NCBI RefSeq assembly: GCF_004138485.1
Contig: NZ_RYEV01000006.1
Location: forward strand, 372,001-436,000
Source of the DNA: Peristeroidobacter soli
GTDB lineage: Bacteria; Pseudomonadota; Gammaproteobacteria; Steroidobacterales; Steroidobacteraceae
Length of the DNA stretch: 64,000 nucleotides
Direction of reading: 5' to 3'
In this document: in pieces, positions 54,159 through 63,811 of the stretch
Layout of the letters: each line of letters starts with the position of its first letter
Position numbering within the stretch: position 1 is the first letter of the stretch
The notes under the pieces: model-generated
Databases searched by the model: none
What the model saw: the letters and a program-made list of their open reading frames with translations, nothing else
Told to the model about the DNA's origin: nothing
Made by a program: the position numbers and the translations under genes

Positions 54159-56261
54159 TCAACTTTGCGAGCCTGAGCGGCCAGTATTGAGCCGCAGCTT
54201 GCGCCAGCGTTGATACTGCTGCGCCTTGGAGGCCGCCGAGTCTTCGCGACCCATCAGCCAGAAGCTGAACCAGTCGATGCTGCGCTCGGCCACCGCCAGC
54301 TTGTGCTGTGGCTGCCATTTGATGTGATATTCGTCGGGGAAGACGTAGGACTCCACGGCTTTGCCAGCGTCCAGCAAGGCGACGTGCAACGGCAGAGATG
54401 CCAACAGCTCGCTGGCGGAGGTTTGTATCAACAGGGGCGCCGTCACCTTGTCGACGTTGAAGACGACGGATTCCTTGCGGCCATGTTCGAGGACTTCAGC
54501 CGCGGTCCGCGCGCTCAAGGCGCCCTTGATCATTTCAGTGCGGTAATTGTTGTTGGGATTGAGATAGAAGTAGTGCGGCCGTGACCACGCGCCGCTGACC
54601 GCGGCGGCCGCGAAGCGCGTCGAGTTGAACAGCATGTAGTCGATATTGTCGGCGCCATGACTGAGCCCGGTGATGCCCACCCGTTTCGGATCGATGACGC
54701 CTCGCTGGTCGAGCTTGTCGATGACGATGTCGAGCGCGGTCAGGTCCATGCGGCGTTCGTACGAATCCTTCAGTGAGATGGCGGCTGAGGCTCCCAGCTG
54801 GTTGCGATAGTCCAGCCGCGCATCCTGGTCCCAATCGATGGGGCAATCGAAGCTCAATACCGCGAAGCCCGCGGCGGCCAGCGGATAGATCGGATACTCG
54901 TTGCCCGTGCCGCCACTCAGAAATCCGCGCGAACGATATTGAACGATGATCAACGGCAGAGGCTTGCGAGGCGGCGGGCCGGGCGGCAGCACCAGATGAC
55001 CCAACGTGGGATTGCCGAAGGCGTCATGCCATTCCAGGCGCTCGATACGACCGAGATCGAAGCGTGCGAAGTCGGGATTGGGGTCGAACAACACGCGCCG
55101 GGCGCCGCTCTTCAAATCGATGGCAACGACGCGTTGGGGCAGTGTGGGTGCTTCGGATAAACATACCAATTGGCCTCTCGCGATTTCGCAGGCGTCGATC
55201 TTGTCGTCGGTGCGATAGATCAGCCGCGGCGGACGATGTTTGTTCGGCGACCAGGCGTACAGCGCGCTCTGGATGAACGCGTGTCCCTCACGGCGCAGGA
55301 AGACGAGCTCGTCGTCACGCCACCACAGACGCCGCAGTTGCCCGTGGCACACGTCGGCGTCGCATCGCTTCTGATCCGCGTAGAGAGTGACGGGGGCTGC
55401 GTGGCCGGGAAACTCTGTTGGTTTCTCGTTTTCCAGCCATGCCGATCGCGATTGGGTCGGTTGGATCGCGTAGCTCACAATTCGTCGCGAGGCATCCGCT
55501 CCATTCGAGGGCGCTTTGATCGCCGCGTAGCGCTGCTGCTCTTCCGCCGTGGCCGCACGCTCGACACGATCGAGATCCACCGTACGAAGCGAGGTCACGC
55601 AGGCGCGGGGCGCGTCCGTGGAGGCCAGCGTGCGCTGGCATCGAGGCCACAACGGTTTACGGCTCGCATCTGGCATGAACCGATCGTCGATCAGAAAGCC
55701 GCGATCGCCTTCCTGCTGTTCCGCCGCGACCATGGCATTTCGCGCCCGGCCGATCTCGAAGTACAACGACCGACCATCGGCGGACCACGCGAAGTCCATG
55801 ACCTCCGCAGCGCTGCGGGTCAGCTGTTCCTGCGCCGAGCCGTCCGCACGACTCCGCCACAGCTGTACCTCGTCTGCATCCTTGCGCAAGTAAGCGATCC
55901 ACTTCCCATCGGGCGACCACTGCGCAGTGAGATCGACGCGGCTGCCCATCACCATGCCGTCGTCGGTCTGGCTCAGCATCGGTTCGCCGCCGTCGCCCAC
56001 CGGCACTGGTGCGCCACCCGAAAGAGACAACACATACCACTCGGATCGATAGGTCCGGGCCGCGATGTCCGGCGTCTGGACTTGCAGCGCCATCGACGCG
56101 CCATCCGGTGCGATGCTCAACGTACCGGCCGTGCCGCCGATGGAGCGCAGCGAGAGCAGGTCCTCGGCCGTGATGTGGGCGCTACGCTCACTCGCGGCCG
56201 AGGTGCCGAGAGTCGAGCCGATGAGGATGATCGCGCACACCCGAAGCCCAATAGCATTCAT
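54159..56261 (-). CDS. S9 (prolyl oligopeptidase fold) protein, lasso-peptide isopeptidase-like
   Basis: 700 residues from ATG 56261 (GAAGGA upstream), signal peptide to about TSAASE. The N-terminal seven-bladed propeller begins ITAEDLLSLRSIGG; blades such as AQWSPDGKWIAYL and FAWSADGRSLYFE follow. The C-terminal hydrolase domain has the nucleophile GLSHGAD and ends with SYVFPDEYHIKWQPQHK and DWFSFWLMGRED. The start and the HIKWQPxH end match what I recall of AtxE-type isopeptidases, which linearise lasso peptides. The usual acid position reads TSASELL, with no Asp. It diverges from FecI/FecR/TonB genes, as in known lasso loci, but no precursor or maturase is visible. Confidence 0.78.
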   Translation of the reverse strand: MNAIGLRVCAIILIGSTLGTSAASERSAHITAEDLLSLRSIGGTAGTLSIAPDGASMALQVQTPDIAARTYRSEWYVLSLSGGAPVPVGDGGEPMLSQTDDGMVMGSRVDLTAQWSPDGKWIAYLRKDADEVQLWRSRADGSAQEQLTRSAAEVMDFAWSADGRSLYFEIGRARNAMVAAEQQEGDRGFLIDDRFMPDASRKPLWPRCQRTLASTDAPRACVTSLRTVDLDRVERAATAEEQQRYAAIKAPSNGADASRRIVSYAIQPTQSRSAWLENEKPTEFPGHAAPVTLYADQKRCDADVCHGQLRRLWWRDDELVFLRREGHAFIQSALYAWSPNKHRPPRLIYRTDDKIDACEIARGQLVCLSEAPTLPQRVVAIDLKSGARRVLFDPNPDFARFDLGRIERLEWHDAFGNPTLGHLVLPPGPPPRKPLPLIIVQYRSRGFLSGGTGNEYPIYPLAAAGFAVLSFDCPIDWDQDARLDYRNQLGASAAISLKDSYERRMDLTALDIVIDKLDQRGVIDPKRVGITGLSHGADNIDYMLFNSTRFAAAAVSGAWSRPHYFYLNPNNNYRTEMIKGALSARTAAEVLEHGRKESVVFNVDKVTAPLLIQTSASELLASLPLHVALLDAGKAVESYVFPDEYHIKWQPQHKLAVAERSIDWFSFWLMGREDSAASKAQQYQRWRKLRLNTGRSGSQS

Positions 56262-56367
56262 CGATGATTCCTTCAGACCCGCAATGGCGACCGGGACGGC
56301 GTCGGCCGCCAAATCCCCCCGTGGTCCGGAAAATTTATTTCTGGTGAGATCGGCCGTGCCCGGCGGT

Positions 56368-56946
56368 ATGGTGTGGTCGATGGACGATCAGATCGACCAG
56401 TGGTTCGTGCGGGAGATCCTGGCGCATGAGCGTTCGCTCATGCGCTATCTGGCGCGCGTCTGGCCGAACCGCGACGAGATCGCCGATCTGCGTCAGGAGA
56501 TCTACGCCCGGGTGCTGGCGTCGGCGCTGCAGGCCCGGCCGTCCTCGCCCAAGTCGTTTCTGTTCACGGCCGCGCGCAATCTGATGATCGATCGCCTGCG
56601 CCGTAACCGCATCACCTTCATCGGTGCGTGGGGCGACCTGGACGCCTTGAATGCACTGGTGGATGAGGTGTCGCCGGAGTCGCGGTTGACGGCTCATCAG
56701 GAGCTCGGGCGACTCGCGCAAGCCTTCGATGGCCTGCCGCCGAAGTGCCGCGAAGTGACCTGGCTGCGCAAAGTCGAGCAATTGCCACAGAAAGCGGTAG
56801 CGGCGCGGCTCGGTATTCAAGAGAAGGCAGTGGAAAAGCAGGTGTCACGAGGGATGCGTTTGTTGGCCAGGGCATTGCTGGAGGAGCCTATGGACGGTGC
56901 GAAGCGCGGCGAAGCCATCGCCGAAGAAGGAGCCGGGCATGGATGA
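56368..56946 (+). CDS. ECF sigma factor, FecI type
   Basis: 192 residues (ATG 56368; an ATG at 56380, giving MDDQIDQWF, is equally good). Region 2: LMRYLARVWPNRDEIADLRQEIYARVL and FLFTAARNLMIDRLRR. Region 4: FDGLPPKCREVTWLRKVEQLPQKAVAARLGI. It directs RNA polymerase to the receptor operon when released by FecR. It overlaps the fecR gene by 8 bp and is divergent from the isopeptidase-like gene across 106 bp that must hold both promoters. Confidence 0.93.
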   Translation: MVWSMDDQIDQWFVREILAHERSLMRYLARVWPNRDEIADLRQEIYARVLASALQARPSSPKSFLFTAARNLMIDRLRRNRITFIGAWGDLDALNALVDEVSPESRLTAHQELGRLAQAFDGLPPKCREVTWLRKVEQLPQKAVAARLGIQEKAVEKQVSRGMRLLARALLEEPMDGAKRGEAIAEEGAGHG

Positions 56947-57976
56947 GTTGGCGGACAGCGCGGTGATCGATGCAGTCGCGGCCGATTGGCTGGCGCGGCT
57001 CGATGGGGAAACGTGGACGGCGGAGGATGCGGCTGCGTTCGACGCGTGGCAGGCGGAGTCGCTGTTGCATCGGGTCGCCGTGATCCGGCTCAAAGCGATC
57101 TGGCAGCATGCCGATCGCTTGCAGGCGTTGGGCGCAGGGGTGCCGGCAGGCGCTGTTCCACCTCCGGGTCAGTGGCGCGTCGTTACAGCCAAGCCAAAAA
57201 CCGCTGCCGCGTCACCGGTCGCTCGCCGGTTGAATCGTCATCAGCAGGTGCGACGAGTCGCGGGAGTGCTTCTCGCGGTGACGTTGGGATTCGGTGGTTA
57301 CCTGCTCATGAGATCGCCGCGCGCCTACGATACCGGCGTCGGCGTACAGCAGGCCGTGCACCTTGCGGACGGCTCGCAAGTGACTTTGAACACAGACTCT
57401 CGCATCAGAGTACGTCTGACCGATGGCGAGAGGCGCATCGATCTGGAACGCGGCGAGGCTTATTTCGAGGTGGCCAGGGATGCCTCGCGACCGTTCGTTG
57501 TTTACGCCGGTGCGCGCAACGTGGTTGCAGTCGGTACGCGTTTTTCTGTTCGGCGCGTGAAGGACGACGTTCGCGTAGTGGTGACCGAAGGTCGCGTCGC
57601 CGTGACCGAGAAGAAGCAATTCGATGCGCCGGCAGTGGCAAGCGCGCCTCGCGTGCTACTGTCGGCCGGCAACATCGCGCAAGCAGGCGATGCCGGCGTG
57701 CTCATCACGGCGACTTCGCTGCCGGAGGCCGAGCAGGCATTGAGCTGGCGCGGAGGCTATATCGTCCTGAAGGACGCGTTGCTGGCCGATGCCGTGGCCG
57801 ACTTCAATCGTTATAACGAGCGGCCGCTGGTCATTGCCGATCGCAGCGTCGGTGAATTTCGTATTGGCGGCAACTTGCGACTCAACAATGTCGATGCGTT
57901 CGTGCGTGTGCTCGAGCAGAGCTATCCCATTCGCGCCGTGCGCGAGAACGATCGAATCGTTCTGTATGCGAGATAG
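56939..57976 (+). CDS. FecR family anti-sigma/regulatory membrane protein
   Basis: 345 residues. The start at 56939 lies inside the end of the sigma gene behind AAGGAG. N-terminal DUF4880 segment (AADWLARLDGETWTAEDAAAFDAWQ), one membrane span at about 118-135 (VRRVAGVLLAVTLGFGGYLL), the periplasmic FecR domain (LADGSQVTLNTDSRIRVRL; ERGEAYFEVARDASRPF; VGTRFSVRR) and a C-terminal STN-like module (LADAVADFNRYNERPLVIAD). It relays substrate binding at the STN receptor directly downstream to the sigma factor. Confidence 0.93.
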   Translation: MDELADSAVIDAVAADWLARLDGETWTAEDAAAFDAWQAESLLHRVAVIRLKAIWQHADRLQALGAGVPAGAVPPPGQWRVVTAKPKTAAASPVARRLNRHQQVRRVAGVLLAVTLGFGGYLLMRSPRAYDTGVGVQQAVHLADGSQVTLNTDSRIRVRLTDGERRIDLERGEAYFEVARDASRPFVVYAGARNVVAVGTRFSVRRVKDDVRVVVTEGRVAVTEKKQFDAPAVASAPRVLLSAGNIAQAGDAGVLITATSLPEAEQALSWRGGYIVLKDALLADAVADFNRYNERPLVIADRSVGEFRIGGNLRLNNVDAFVRVLEQSYPIRAVRENDRIVLYAR

Positions 57977-58048
57977 CGCGGGGGGATTTTTGTGACACCG
58001 GCGTCCCGGTATGCACAGCCCGATCAGAGGCTGCACCAGGGAGCTGTC

Positions 58049-60868
58049 ATGACAAGAAGATACTCGCGTCGCACGTCCATCGTCGCCGCTACATTGCTTA
58101 CGATTCAAGTTGCCGTTGCCGATACCAAGCCCATCGATGTGCCGGCCGGCGATCTCACCGCCGCGCTGGAAGCGCTCGCCGCGCAGTCCGGTGCGGAGCT
58201 GGTGTATCGCCCCGAACAGCTCAAGGGACTGCACACCAAGGGCGTGAAGGGTGCGCTGTCCTCCGAGGAGGCCGCCAGGAAGCTCATCGAAGGAACCTCG
58301 CTGATCCTGCGCATCGACCCCAGCGGCGTGCTGATGATTTCGACGCCGCAGCCCGAGCGTACATCGAACGACGCGGACGGGGTCGCCGACGTGATCGTGA
58401 CCGGCTCGCGGCTGGCACGCACCGCCGTCGAGGGACCGGTGCCGGTGAATGTGTATTCGCGCAAGGAGATCGAGCGCAGCGGTCAATCGACCGTCGTCGA
58501 TTTCCTGAACACGCTCACCGAAGTGTCGGTGGGCAATCCGGAGAAGGGCGCCAATCAGGTGGGCCAGACCACCGTGACGCTGCGTGGCCTGCCCGTCGGC
58601 ACCACGCTCGTGCTGCTCAACGGCCGCCGGTTGCAGGGCGGCTCGTTCACTTACATTCAAGGCAGCTACTTCGACCTGAACAACATTCCCTCGAGTTTGG
58701 TCGAGCGCATCGAGATCGTGTCGCAAGGCTCATCGGCCGTGTATGGCAGCGATGCGCTCGGCGGTGTGGTCAATATTATTTTGCGCAACGAGTTCGACGG
58801 GGTCGAAGCGAATGTTCGATATGGCGGCGCCGACGGTACCGCCGAGCGCTCGTTCGACGTCGGCATGGGGCGTACGTGGGAGCGCGGTTCGGTCTCGCTC
58901 ATGGGCTCCTACTTCGATCGCAGCAGCCTCAACGCCATGGAACGTGAGATCACTTCGAGCAATGCGTATGGCACGTTGGTGACTCATTGCAATCCCGGCA
59001 ATGTGTATGCGGTCGGTGGTGGCAATCTGCCGGGTCTCGATGCGCCCTCGGCCGGCGTGCGGCCCGGAGCGCACGCTATGCCGTCGCTCGCGGATTTCAA
59101 TGCCGGCCAGCTGAATCGTTGCCGAAGCCAGCAGATCGTCGATCTGATTCCAGGAAGTGAGCGGACGACCGTGCTCGGTTATGCGACCTATCGGCCGAGC
59201 GACAGCGTGGAGTTGTTCGCGGAGTTGATGCACACCCGGCAGGACGAGCAGTTCTCCAGTGGGCGCCGCAAACTGCGCAGCGTGCTCGTGCCAGCCTCGA
59301 ACGCCTACAACCCGTTCGGCGTCGACGTGCGTGTCGATTACCGATTCTCCTCGCCCGCGACCGAGCTGGGTTTTTTCAACGAGGTCGAGTTCACGCGTTC
59401 ATTGATCGGTGCGAAGGGCACGTTCGGCGGCGATTGGCGCTGGGAACTGGCCGCTTGGGATGCGCGTGACAAGGTCGCCTCGCGTGACGGTGCGTATGAT
59501 TTGAACTCCACGTACTACACGAGCGCGCTCGCTTCATCCGACCCCGCCACCGCTATCAATGTTTTCTCGAACGGTGCCGAGGGTTCGGATGAGCTGTTGC
59601 GATCCGTCTATCCGGATTTTCTCTATCGACCGAAGGGTTCCGCGCAGGTCGTCAATGGCTTCGTGAGCGGACCGGTCCTGCAACTGCCGGCCGGGCCGCT
59701 GCAAGTCGTGATCGGTGGCGAGTACGTGCGCAACCGGTTGCAAATGAACTATCCGACGCTGCCAATGTACAACTTCGACTATCGTCGGCGCGCGACTTCG
59801 GCCTATTCGGAAGTGCGCGTGCCTCTGATCGGTAGCGGCAAGGTCGGCGCGGGCGACACGCTGGCATTCACGGGCGCGGTCCGTTACGAGGACTACAGTG
59901 ACTTTGGCAACGAGACTGTTCCGCAAGGCGCGCTCGAATGGCGGCCGTGGAGCTCGCTGCTGATTCGCGCTTCGTATGCGGAATCCTTCAAGGCACCCGG
60001 ACTGAATTTCGTTTACTACGAGCGTGGTACCGCGCCGGGCCTGTGCTGCATCTACGATCCACAGCGTGGCGGGGCGGAGACGGTCTACACGATGTATCAA
60101 GGGGGCAATCGCAATCTCAATCCCGAGACCGGCGATTCCAGATCGTTGGGATTCGTGTGGTCGCCGCAGTCGCTGGCCGGTCTGGAGGCGAGCGCGTCTT
60201 GGTGGCGCGTGCATCTGGCGGACCGCGTGAGTTCGCCCAACTCGCAAACCGTCGTCGACAATGAAGCATTGTTCCCCGGGCTGGTGGTGCGCGATCCGGT
60301 CACCAACGTGATTCAGTCGGTCGATGTCAGCTATATGAACTTCGGCAACATCGACGTCGAGGGCATCGATGCCAGCTTGAGTTACCGGATTCCGACCGGC
60401 GTCGGCGTGCTCACGCCCAGGGTCTCGATGACGCAGACGCTGAGCTACGAAACCGCGCTCGTGCCAGGTTCACCGGCGATCGATCGGCTCGGCCGCGCGT
60501 CGAACTATGACGGCTGGTCTCCCCGGAGAAAAATCGTGGCGGGCCTGGGGTGGCAGTTGCACGAGCTTTCGGCCAGCGCCGTGGGGCGCTACGTGAGCGG
60601 CTACACCGACTACCAGGATCTGGGGCCGACGACGCGACAGCTCGGCGATTTCTGGCTGCTGGACGTGTCGGGTCGTTTCGAGTTCGGCAAGCTGTTCGCG
60701 GCCGGCAACCGCTATGTGCGTGACGCGTTCGTGCAAGTGTCGATCGTGAACGTGCTCGACAAGGAGCCGGACTACTCGACGTTTCTGTTCGGCGGCATCG
60801 GCTACGACCCCTCGCAGTACGACATTCGCGGTCGATTCACCTCGATCAGCATCGGCAGCCGGTTCTGA
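58049..60868 (+). CDS. TonB-dependent receptor with STN domain
   Basis: 939 residues from ATG 58049 (CAGGGAG upstream). After the signal peptide, an STN domain at about 25-100 (IDVPAGDLTAALEALAAQSG; LIEGTSLILRI) is present, so it can signal to FecR. The plug (TVTLRGLPVGTTLVLLNGRR; SSAVYGSDALGGVVNIILRNE) and barrel follow, ending SISIGSRF. The LNGRR-type plug matches the receptor at 28847. An S9 peptidase starts 9 bp downstream, so the imported ligand is probably a peptide. Confidence 0.94.
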   Translation: MTRRYSRRTSIVAATLLTIQVAVADTKPIDVPAGDLTAALEALAAQSGAELVYRPEQLKGLHTKGVKGALSSEEAARKLIEGTSLILRIDPSGVLMISTPQPERTSNDADGVADVIVTGSRLARTAVEGPVPVNVYSRKEIERSGQSTVVDFLNTLTEVSVGNPEKGANQVGQTTVTLRGLPVGTTLVLLNGRRLQGGSFTYIQGSYFDLNNIPSSLVERIEIVSQGSSAVYGSDALGGVVNIILRNEFDGVEANVRYGGADGTAERSFDVGMGRTWERGSVSLMGSYFDRSSLNAMEREITSSNAYGTLVTHCNPGNVYAVGGGNLPGLDAPSAGVRPGAHAMPSLADFNAGQLNRCRSQQIVDLIPGSERTTVLGYATYRPSDSVELFAELMHTRQDEQFSSGRRKLRSVLVPASNAYNPFGVDVRVDYRFSSPATELGFFNEVEFTRSLIGAKGTFGGDWRWELAAWDARDKVASRDGAYDLNSTYYTSALASSDPATAINVFSNGAEGSDELLRSVYPDFLYRPKGSAQVVNGFVSGPVLQLPAGPLQVVIGGEYVRNRLQMNYPTLPMYNFDYRRRATSAYSEVRVPLIGSGKVGAGDTLAFTGAVRYEDYSDFGNETVPQGALEWRPWSSLLIRASYAESFKAPGLNFVYYERGTAPGLCCIYDPQRGGAETVYTMYQGGNRNLNPETGDSRSLGFVWSPQSLAGLEASASWWRVHLADRVSSPNSQTVVDNEALFPGLVVRDPVTNVIQSVDVSYMNFGNIDVEGIDASLSYRIPTGVGVLTPRVSMTQTLSYETALVPGSPAIDRLGRASNYDGWSPRRKIVAGLGWQLHELSASAVGRYVSGYTDYQDLGPTTRQLGDFWLLDVSGRFEFGKLFAAGNRYVRDAFVQVSIVNVLDKEPDYSTFLFGGIGYDPSQYDIRGRFTSISIGSRF

Positions 60869-60877
60869 GGGCGCACG

Positions 60878-63151
60878 ATGAAGATCATCGGTTTCGTGCT
60901 TGCGGTATGCATGGCATGCCCGGCGCTGGCGAAAGAGACAGCGTCTGTCGACACAACATCGTTACAACACTGGCAGAGCGTGGGCTCTGCCAGCGCTCCG
61001 GCGATCAGCGGCGACGGTCGATGGGTCGCGTACGGCGCAACGCTGCCGACAGCGGCGGATGACACGCTCGCCGAGGGCCAGCTGGATCATCAGAACGCCG
61101 CGGATGGCACGCCCGCGAGATTCAGACATGCGGGATTGTTCGTGGGCGAATTGGGTCGCCGCGATGCCCAGCCGATGCGAATCGGTACGGCGTTCGCCTG
61201 GTCACCGTCCTGGTCGCCCGACCAGCGCACGGTGGCGTACTACTCGAATGAAGGCGGCGCGGTTCAGTTGTGGGTTTATAACGTCGGGACAAAGGCGCAT
61301 CGTCGGGTGAGCGATGCGCGCATCTATGTGCGCTCGGGCAATCGTGAAGGTGCGGTGTGGAGCCGTGACGGCCGCAAGCTCTACGTTCCGATTGTGACCT
61401 CGACCACTGGCGACACGACGTTCCGACCGAATCCTTACGGGTGGGACCGCCCCGTGCTGGTGTACTCATTCGGGGATAGCGACTACACCGTGGCCACCAC
61501 CGCGATTGCCGAGGTCGCATTGGACAGCGGTGCGGTGACACGACTTCCCGTGACCGCACCCGTGAGCTTTTTGCGTCGGGAGTCGCTTTCACCCTCGGGC
61601 GAGCGGTTGGCCGTGCTCACGCCGGATGCGCGGTTGAGTGTGATCTCGCTCGTCGATCGCAGCGTGCGTGACATCGGACCGATCCAGCCGGTGATCGTCG
61701 ACTCGACGTTCACGGGCAGCGATCTGTTCACCAGCCCGTATTGGGCGCCCGATGCCGATCGACTCGCGTTCATCGTGAACGATCGTCCCTATGTCCTCGA
61801 CTTCACCTCTGGCAAGAACGCTGAGCCGCGTGCGTTGGGCAGGAATCTGCGCGCTCTCAAATGGGATCGCAACACGCCGCTGGCATTCTCACGCGATGGC
61901 CGCTGGCTCGCCGGGCCACTTCTGCAGAACGATGAGTTGCAAGCGGTGTTCCTGCCGGTGGACGGCGGTGACGGCAAGCTCGTGACTGTGTTGTCGGGAC
62001 TGCAGGCGCGCAACATCTTTCCAGGCGAAGCGATCGGCGCCACGTTCGGTATCGACATGCTTCGTTCCTCGTCCAATCGCTTGTGGCAGCCTCGATCGGA
62101 TCAAGTGTTGCTCCAGTATCCAGACCATTCGCGCCAGGAGGTGGTCGTGGTCGCGGTCGATCGCGACACCGGCGAACACAAAGAAGTGCAGCGGCGCCTG
62201 ACCAGCCAGATTCTGCTGGGAGCCCCAGGCGATCGCACCGACGCCATCGTATTGCATGAAAGTGCCGCCGCGCCTCGCAACTTCCGTCGAATGTCACGCA
62301 CGCTCGAGGTCGGTGAACCATTGCTGAGCGGCGCGCGCAAAGACCCTGTCATCGAGCAGGTGCAGGTCGACCACTTTTCCATGCGCGTCGCGGATGCGGA
62401 GGGAAAATTCAGAGTGGTCGGCACGACGGTGGTTCGGCCCGCGTCGTTGCGGAACTCGCGCGCGCCGGCGGTGGTGTGCATCTACCCGGGTGCGTCGAAG
62501 TCCGCGTCGATCCGACGCTATGCCTTCGCGGATTCCTGTACGGTGCCGACCCGCACGCTGCTCGCGCAGGGAATTGCGCTCGTGCTGGTCGACATTCTGG
62601 ATCAACCGACCGCCGGGGTGTTGAGCGGCGAGTACGTTCGCGCCCGAACGATCACCGACAATCTGCTGCCGCAGGTGTATCGAGCCGAGCAGTTGGGCTA
62701 TATCGATATCGAGAAGCTCGTCGTCATGGGTACCTCGCAGGGCAGCTTCGCCGCGCTCCAGGTGGTCTCCTCGACTGCATTGTTTCGGGGCGCCATCGGC
62801 TTGAGTGGGGTGCGCTTCGCGCCGAACTCGAACAGTTTCGGCTGGCGGTTCGACAAGGATCAGCTGTTGAACAGCATCGGCTTCACCAGCGATCTGGCCG
62901 AGGTCTTCGACAACTCGCCGTACCTGCGGGCCCGCAAGATCGATGTGCCGGTGTTTCTGGCGCATGGCGAGGCCGATGCCTATCCCATCGCGGCCTCGGC
63001 GCTGATGGCCGACGCGTTGACTCAGGTGGGCAAGCAAGTCGAATTCGCCCGCTACCCGGGCGAGGGCCACGTGATCGATCGTTGGACCGAGAGCCACCGC
63101 GCCGACCTGCTGCGCCGGATCGGGGATTTCCTGAAGTCGGTTTTGCAGTAG
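60878..63151 (+). CDS. S9 family peptidase (prolyl oligopeptidase fold)
   Basis: 757 residues with a signal peptide (MKIIGFVLAVCMACPALAKE). Propeller half to about 480 (AISGDGRWVAYGA; SPSWSPDQRTVAYYSNE; AFSRDGRWLAGPL), then the alpha/beta-hydrolase half with a complete triad: Ser in VVMGTSQGSFAAL, Asp in HGEADAYPIAAS and His in YPGEGHVIDRW. It cleaves peptides, often after Pro, in the periplasm. Co-transcribed with the STN receptor, and a second member of the fold lies at 54159, so the locus devotes two such enzymes to one importer. Confidence 0.92.
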   Translation: MKIIGFVLAVCMACPALAKETASVDTTSLQHWQSVGSASAPAISGDGRWVAYGATLPTAADDTLAEGQLDHQNAADGTPARFRHAGLFVGELGRRDAQPMRIGTAFAWSPSWSPDQRTVAYYSNEGGAVQLWVYNVGTKAHRRVSDARIYVRSGNREGAVWSRDGRKLYVPIVTSTTGDTTFRPNPYGWDRPVLVYSFGDSDYTVATTAIAEVALDSGAVTRLPVTAPVSFLRRESLSPSGERLAVLTPDARLSVISLVDRSVRDIGPIQPVIVDSTFTGSDLFTSPYWAPDADRLAFIVNDRPYVLDFTSGKNAEPRALGRNLRALKWDRNTPLAFSRDGRWLAGPLLQNDELQAVFLPVDGGDGKLVTVLSGLQARNIFPGEAIGATFGIDMLRSSSNRLWQPRSDQVLLQYPDHSRQEVVVVAVDRDTGEHKEVQRRLTSQILLGAPGDRTDAIVLHESAAAPRNFRRMSRTLEVGEPLLSGARKDPVIEQVQVDHFSMRVADAEGKFRVVGTTVVRPASLRNSRAPAVVCIYPGASKSASIRRYAFADSCTVPTRTLLAQGIALVLVDILDQPTAGVLSGEYVRARTITDNLLPQVYRAEQLGYIDIEKLVVMGTSQGSFAALQVVSSTALFRGAIGLSGVRFAPNSNSFGWRFDKDQLLNSIGFTSDLAEVFDNSPYLRARKIDVPVFLAHGEADAYPIAASALMADALTQVGKQVEFARYPGEGHVIDRWTESHRADLLRRIGDFLKSVLQ

Positions 63152-63158
63152 ATCGCAT

Positions 63159-63179
63159 TTCCGGTTCGTCGCGCCGGAA
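63159..63179. other. Hairpin between S9 peptidase and second sigma gene
   Basis: TTCCGG and CCGGAA pair around a 9-nt loop, just after the peptidase stop. There is no T-run, so it is at best a weak terminator or an mRNA 3' stabiliser between the first and second FecI/FecR units. Confidence 0.35.
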
Positions 63180-63217
63180 CGTATAACTCATAGGTACGTT
63201 CCGCCCGACGAGTCCGG

Positions 63218-63811
63218 ATGCCGCCACTGACGCCCATGACCACCGACGAGCCCGACGGCGAACCGCCCGTCGCGGCGGATCGCGCCGACTCGGTGGGCCG
63301 GTTGTTTCGTGAACATAACCGCTCGCTGGTGAGCTATCTGGCCATGCGCCTGCGCTCGGTGCAGGAGGCGAAGGAAGTGGCGCAGGAGGCCTACGTCCGG
63401 GTGTTGCAGCTGGATCAACCCGGCGCGGAAAGCTTTCTCAAGGCCTATCTGTTCAAGGTGGCGACCAATCTGGCGGTGGACCGGCTGCGTCAGCGCCGGC
63501 GGCGCATGCCGGTCATGGAGCAGGATCCGGGCGAGATCGAGCACGAAGTCGAGCTGGATGAGCCCGAGCGGGGCGCGCTGGCTCGCGAACAACTGCAGGC
63601 GCTGGTCGCCGGCTTGCAGGAGCTGCCGCAAAAGTGCCGCGAGGCGTTTCTGCTGTTCCGGCTCGACGGGTTGAGTCAGCAACAAATTGCCGAAAGGCTC
63701 GGCGTCACCGAACGAATGGTGCGCAATTACATCAACCAGGCATTGATTTATTGCCGGATGCGCGCCGATGGTGCAACTGAGCGGCAAGCCAGGGAGGGAT
63801 TGAAGCGATGA
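63218..63811 (+). CDS. ECF sigma factor, FecI type (second unit)
   Basis: 197 residues. The ATG at 63218 has no clear ribosome site and an in-frame ATG at 63236 is possible. Region 2 shows LVSYLAMRLRSVQEAKEVAQEAYVRVL and FLKAYLFKVATNLAVDRLRQ; region 4 shows LQELPQKCREAFLLFRLDGLSQQQIAERLGVTERMV. Different in sequence from the sigma at 56368, so probably not a recent copy. Its stop overlaps the next fecR start (ATGA). Confidence 0.93.
   Translation: MPPLTPMTTDEPDGEPPVAADRADSVGRLFREHNRSLVSYLAMRLRSVQEAKEVAQEAYVRVLQLDQPGAESFLKAYLFKVATNLAVDRLRQRRRRMPVMEQDPGEIEHEVELDEPERGALAREQLQALVAGLQELPQKCREAFLLFRLDGLSQQQIAERLGVTERMVRNYINQALIYCRMRADGATERQAREGLKR

Noticed and set aside
54060-54180. Possible lasso-peptide precursor downstream of the isopeptidase-like gene
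   Set aside because: The plus-strand frame ends in VVFNFASLSGQY but has no good start, no penultimate Thr before a Gly core and no acidic residue at core position 7-9; minus-strand frames are no better.
56262-56367. Precursor peptide gene between the isopeptidase-like and sigma genes
   Set aside because: Only 106 bp, with no ATG-started frame of adequate length; it is taken up by the two divergent promoters.
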